From NCBI GenBank assembly GCA_937923365.1, contig CALAIJ010000255.1:1-8314 (forward strand): 8,314 nt of DNA, given 5' to 3'. The position numbers and the translations under genes were made by a program. Within the stretch, counting starts at the first letter, position 1. Each line of letters starts with the position of its first letter. The DNA comes from an uncultured Sulfitobacter sp. (GTDB lineage: Bacteria; Pseudomonadota; Alphaproteobacteria; Rhodobacterales; Rhodobacteraceae). The notes beneath the pieces are model-generated. The model was not told the origin of the DNA. It saw nothing but the letters and a program-made list of their open reading frames with translations, and ran no database searches. Shown one piece after another: positions 7,004 to 8,314 of the stretch.

Positions 7004-7614
7004 TGGATGATGCCAAACGCACCCACGTGGACTTTACCCAGATGAAGGACGGCACCGCCGAGGAATATGCGTTTCTGACCAAGCACGAAGTGGCACATAC
7101 CAAAGGCACGGCTGACCGCTTGCTGGATGCTTTGGTCGAACTGGACGAAGGCCTGTCGGGCTACAAGATCACGCGGCTGGGCCATTCGCTGCAATCGGCC
7201 ACGCGGGCTGTGCGGGACGGGGCGGACATCGACTGGATTGTCTCCACTCTGCTGCACGACATTGGCGACATCTACGCCCCCTACAACCACGACGAATATG
7301 CGGCCACCATCTTGCGCCCTTTCGTGCGCGAGCAATGCAGCTGGTGTGTACAAACCCATGGCGATTTCCAGATGGTCTATTACGGCCATCACGTGGGCGG
7401 TAACCCCGACAAACGTGATCGCTTCAAAGGGCACATCTACTTTGATGACTGCGCAGAGTTTTGCGAACGTTGGGACCAGTCCAGCTTTGACCCTGACTAT
7501 GACACCCTGCCGCTGGCGTACTTTCGCGACATGGTCCGCGAGGTTTTTGCCCGCACGCCATATGACCCCGACGTCATCCGGACAGGCGCACGCGAACCAC
7601 TGGTTTCGGGTTAA
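7003..7614 (+). CDS. HD-domain protein resembling PhnZ-type diiron oxygenases
   Basis: A 203-residue soluble HD-domain protein that I would place near the predicted HD phosphohydrolase group COG4341, which includes PhnZ. The likely metal ligands are all present: His61 (LGHSLQSATRA), His85-Asp86 (LLHDIGD), His96 (YNHDEYAA), His119 (QTHGDFQM) and Asp158 (RWDQSSFDPDY). This six-residue set is what dinuclear HD proteins such as PhnZ and myo-inositol oxygenase use; mononuclear HD proteins have fewer. The 24-residue distance from the first His to the HD pair equals that in PhnZ as I recall it. The start shares TGATG with the dioxygenase stop, and AAAGGA (6986-6991) lies 11 bases upstream, so the two are co-transcribed and probably coupled. 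It could be a mixed-valent diiron oxygenase acting on the dioxygenase product, or a phosphohydrolase. Sequence alone does not decide. Confidence 0.8.
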   Translation: MDDAKRTHVDFTQMKDGTAEEYAFLTKHEVAHTKGTADRLLDALVELDEGLSGYKITRLGHSLQSATRAVRDGADIDWIVSTLLHDIGDIYAPYNHDEYAATILRPFVREQCSWCVQTHGDFQMVYYGHHVGGNPDKRDRFKGHIYFDDCAEFCERWDQSSFDPDYDTLPLAYFRDMVREVFARTPYDPDVIRTGAREPLVSG

Positions 7615-7620
7615 TCACAC

Positions 7621-7643
7621 GCCTGCCCTTCCCCTTGGCGGGC
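7621..7643 (+). terminator. Weak hairpin between the HD gene and valS
   Basis: GCCTGCC (7621-7627) can pair with GGCGGGC (7637-7643), six Watson-Crick pairs and one G-U wobble, around a nine-base loop. There is no T-run after it, so a Rho-independent terminator is doubtful. It separates the catabolic pair from a housekeeping gene 74 bases downstream. No T-box leader for valS was seen. Confidence 0.25.
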
Positions 7644-7688
7644 CTGTCGGCTAGATCACCCTTCAAACGGAAATGAGGGATGTGCGCC

Positions 7689-8314
7689 ATGGCACTCGAC
7701 AAGACATTTAACGCGGCCGAAGCCGAAGCCCGCCTGTACGCCGCATGGGAAAAAGCCGGTGCATTCAACGCAGGGGCCAACGCCTCGCGCGATGAGACGT
7801 TCTGCATTATGATCCCGCCGCCGAATGTGACGGGTGTCCTGCACATGGGTCACGCGTTCAATAATACGCTTCAGGACATCCTGATGCGTTGGCACCGAAT
7901 GCGCGGCTTTGACACCCTGTGGCAGCCCGGTCAGGACCACGCCGGCATCGCCACCCAGATGGTGGTAGAGCGTAAACTGGCCGAAACCCAGCAACCCTCG
8001 CGCCGCGAGCTGGGCCGTGAGGCGTTTCTGGAAAAAGTCTGGAACTGGAAAGCGGAAAGTGGCGGCACCATCATCCAGCAGCTCAAGCGCATCGGCGCGT
8101 CCTGCGACTGGGACCGCAACGCCTTCACCATGTCCGGCGCCCCCGGTGCCCCTGCAGGCGAGGAAGGCAACTTCCACGACGCGGTCATCAAGGTCTTTGT
8201 TGATATGTACAACAAGGGTCTGATCTACCGCGGCAAACGCCTTGTGAACTGGGACCCACACTTTGAAACTGCCATTTCCGATCTGGAAGTGGAAAGCATC
8301 GAAGTTGACGGCCA
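7689..8314 (+). CDS. valS: Valyl-tRNA synthetase, N-terminal part (runs off the window)
   Basis: Class I aminoacyl-tRNA synthetase that charges tRNA-Val in the cytosol. The window holds 208 codons of a protein expected to be about 950-1000 residues. The diagnostic segment is [15 protein letters not shown] (43-57), where HMGH (52-55) is the class I HIGH signature. It is followed by the conserved [15 protein letters not shown] (76-90) and [13 protein letters not shown] (178-190), the edge of the editing-domain insertion. The KMSKS motif lies beyond the window. GAGGGA (7675-7680) sits eight bases before the ATG. A Gly/Ala/Pro-rich stretch at about 149-161 lies between [10 protein letters not shown] and FHDAVIKVF, where many ValRS proteins have a shorter link. 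Truncation is only by the window edge. Confidence 0.96.
   Translation, partial: MALDKTFNAAEAEARLYAAWEKAGAFNAGANASRDETFCIMIPPPNVTGVLHMGHAFNNTLQDILMRWHRMRGFDTLWQPGQDHAGIATQMVVERKLAETQQPSRRELGREAFLEKVWNWKAESGGTIIQQLKRIGASCDWDRNAFTMSGAPGAPAGEEGNFHDAVIKVFVDMYNKGLIYRGKRLVNWDPHFETAISDLEVESIEVDG

Noticed and set aside
7656..8261. 201-codon minus-strand open frame over valS
   Set aside because: The plus strand encodes unmistakable ValRS motifs, so this is a composition artefact.

Overview
The window looks like a chromosomal segment from a Rhodobacteraceae (roseobacter-type) alphaproteobacterium. The reasons are a GC-rich composition with G/C-ending codons, a proteobacterial MetR/MetF pair, a CoxL form II-like molybdenum hydroxylase, and a ValRS N-terminus with the character of that group. 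This placement is inferred from protein character, not from a search. Coding density is high: no gene-free stretch exceeds 300 bases, and the longest is the 234-base divergent gap at 5891-6124. No tRNA, rRNA, CRISPR array, IS element or phage gene was seen.

Left part (1-2526). A possible end of a plus-strand gene (1-24) converges on a minus-strand MetR-type LysR regulator (35-940), and a small hairpin covers both stop codons. MetR is divergent from metF (1034-1906, methylenetetrahydrofolate reductase). The 93-base gap between them holds a 14-base palindrome over the metR ribosome binding site, a repeated TATGAAT heptamer, and a perfect 10-bp inverted repeat in the metF leader. These are good candidates for MetR/homocysteine control of methyl supply for methionine synthesis. 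A PaaI-type hotdog thioesterase (1974-2456) follows metF on the same strand.

Middle part (2527-5890, minus strand). A large-subunit molybdenum hydroxylase of the CoxL form II type (3593-5890) overlaps by 26 bases a DUF2235 serine hydrolase (2527-3618). The small FeS (CoxS) and FAD (CoxM) subunits that normally accompany CoxL are absent from both flanks.

Right part (5891-8314, plus strand). A PhyH-family Fe(II)/2-oxoglutarate dioxygenase (6125-7003) and a metal-ligand-complete HD-domain protein (7003-7614) share the TGATG stop/start junction. This layout resembles the PhnY/PhnZ oxidative pair of organophosphonate catabolism, but the residues that PhnZ uses in its active-site lid are different here. 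It is the best candidate in the window for an undescribed two-step oxygenase pathway. The housekeeping gene valS begins at 7689 and runs off the window.
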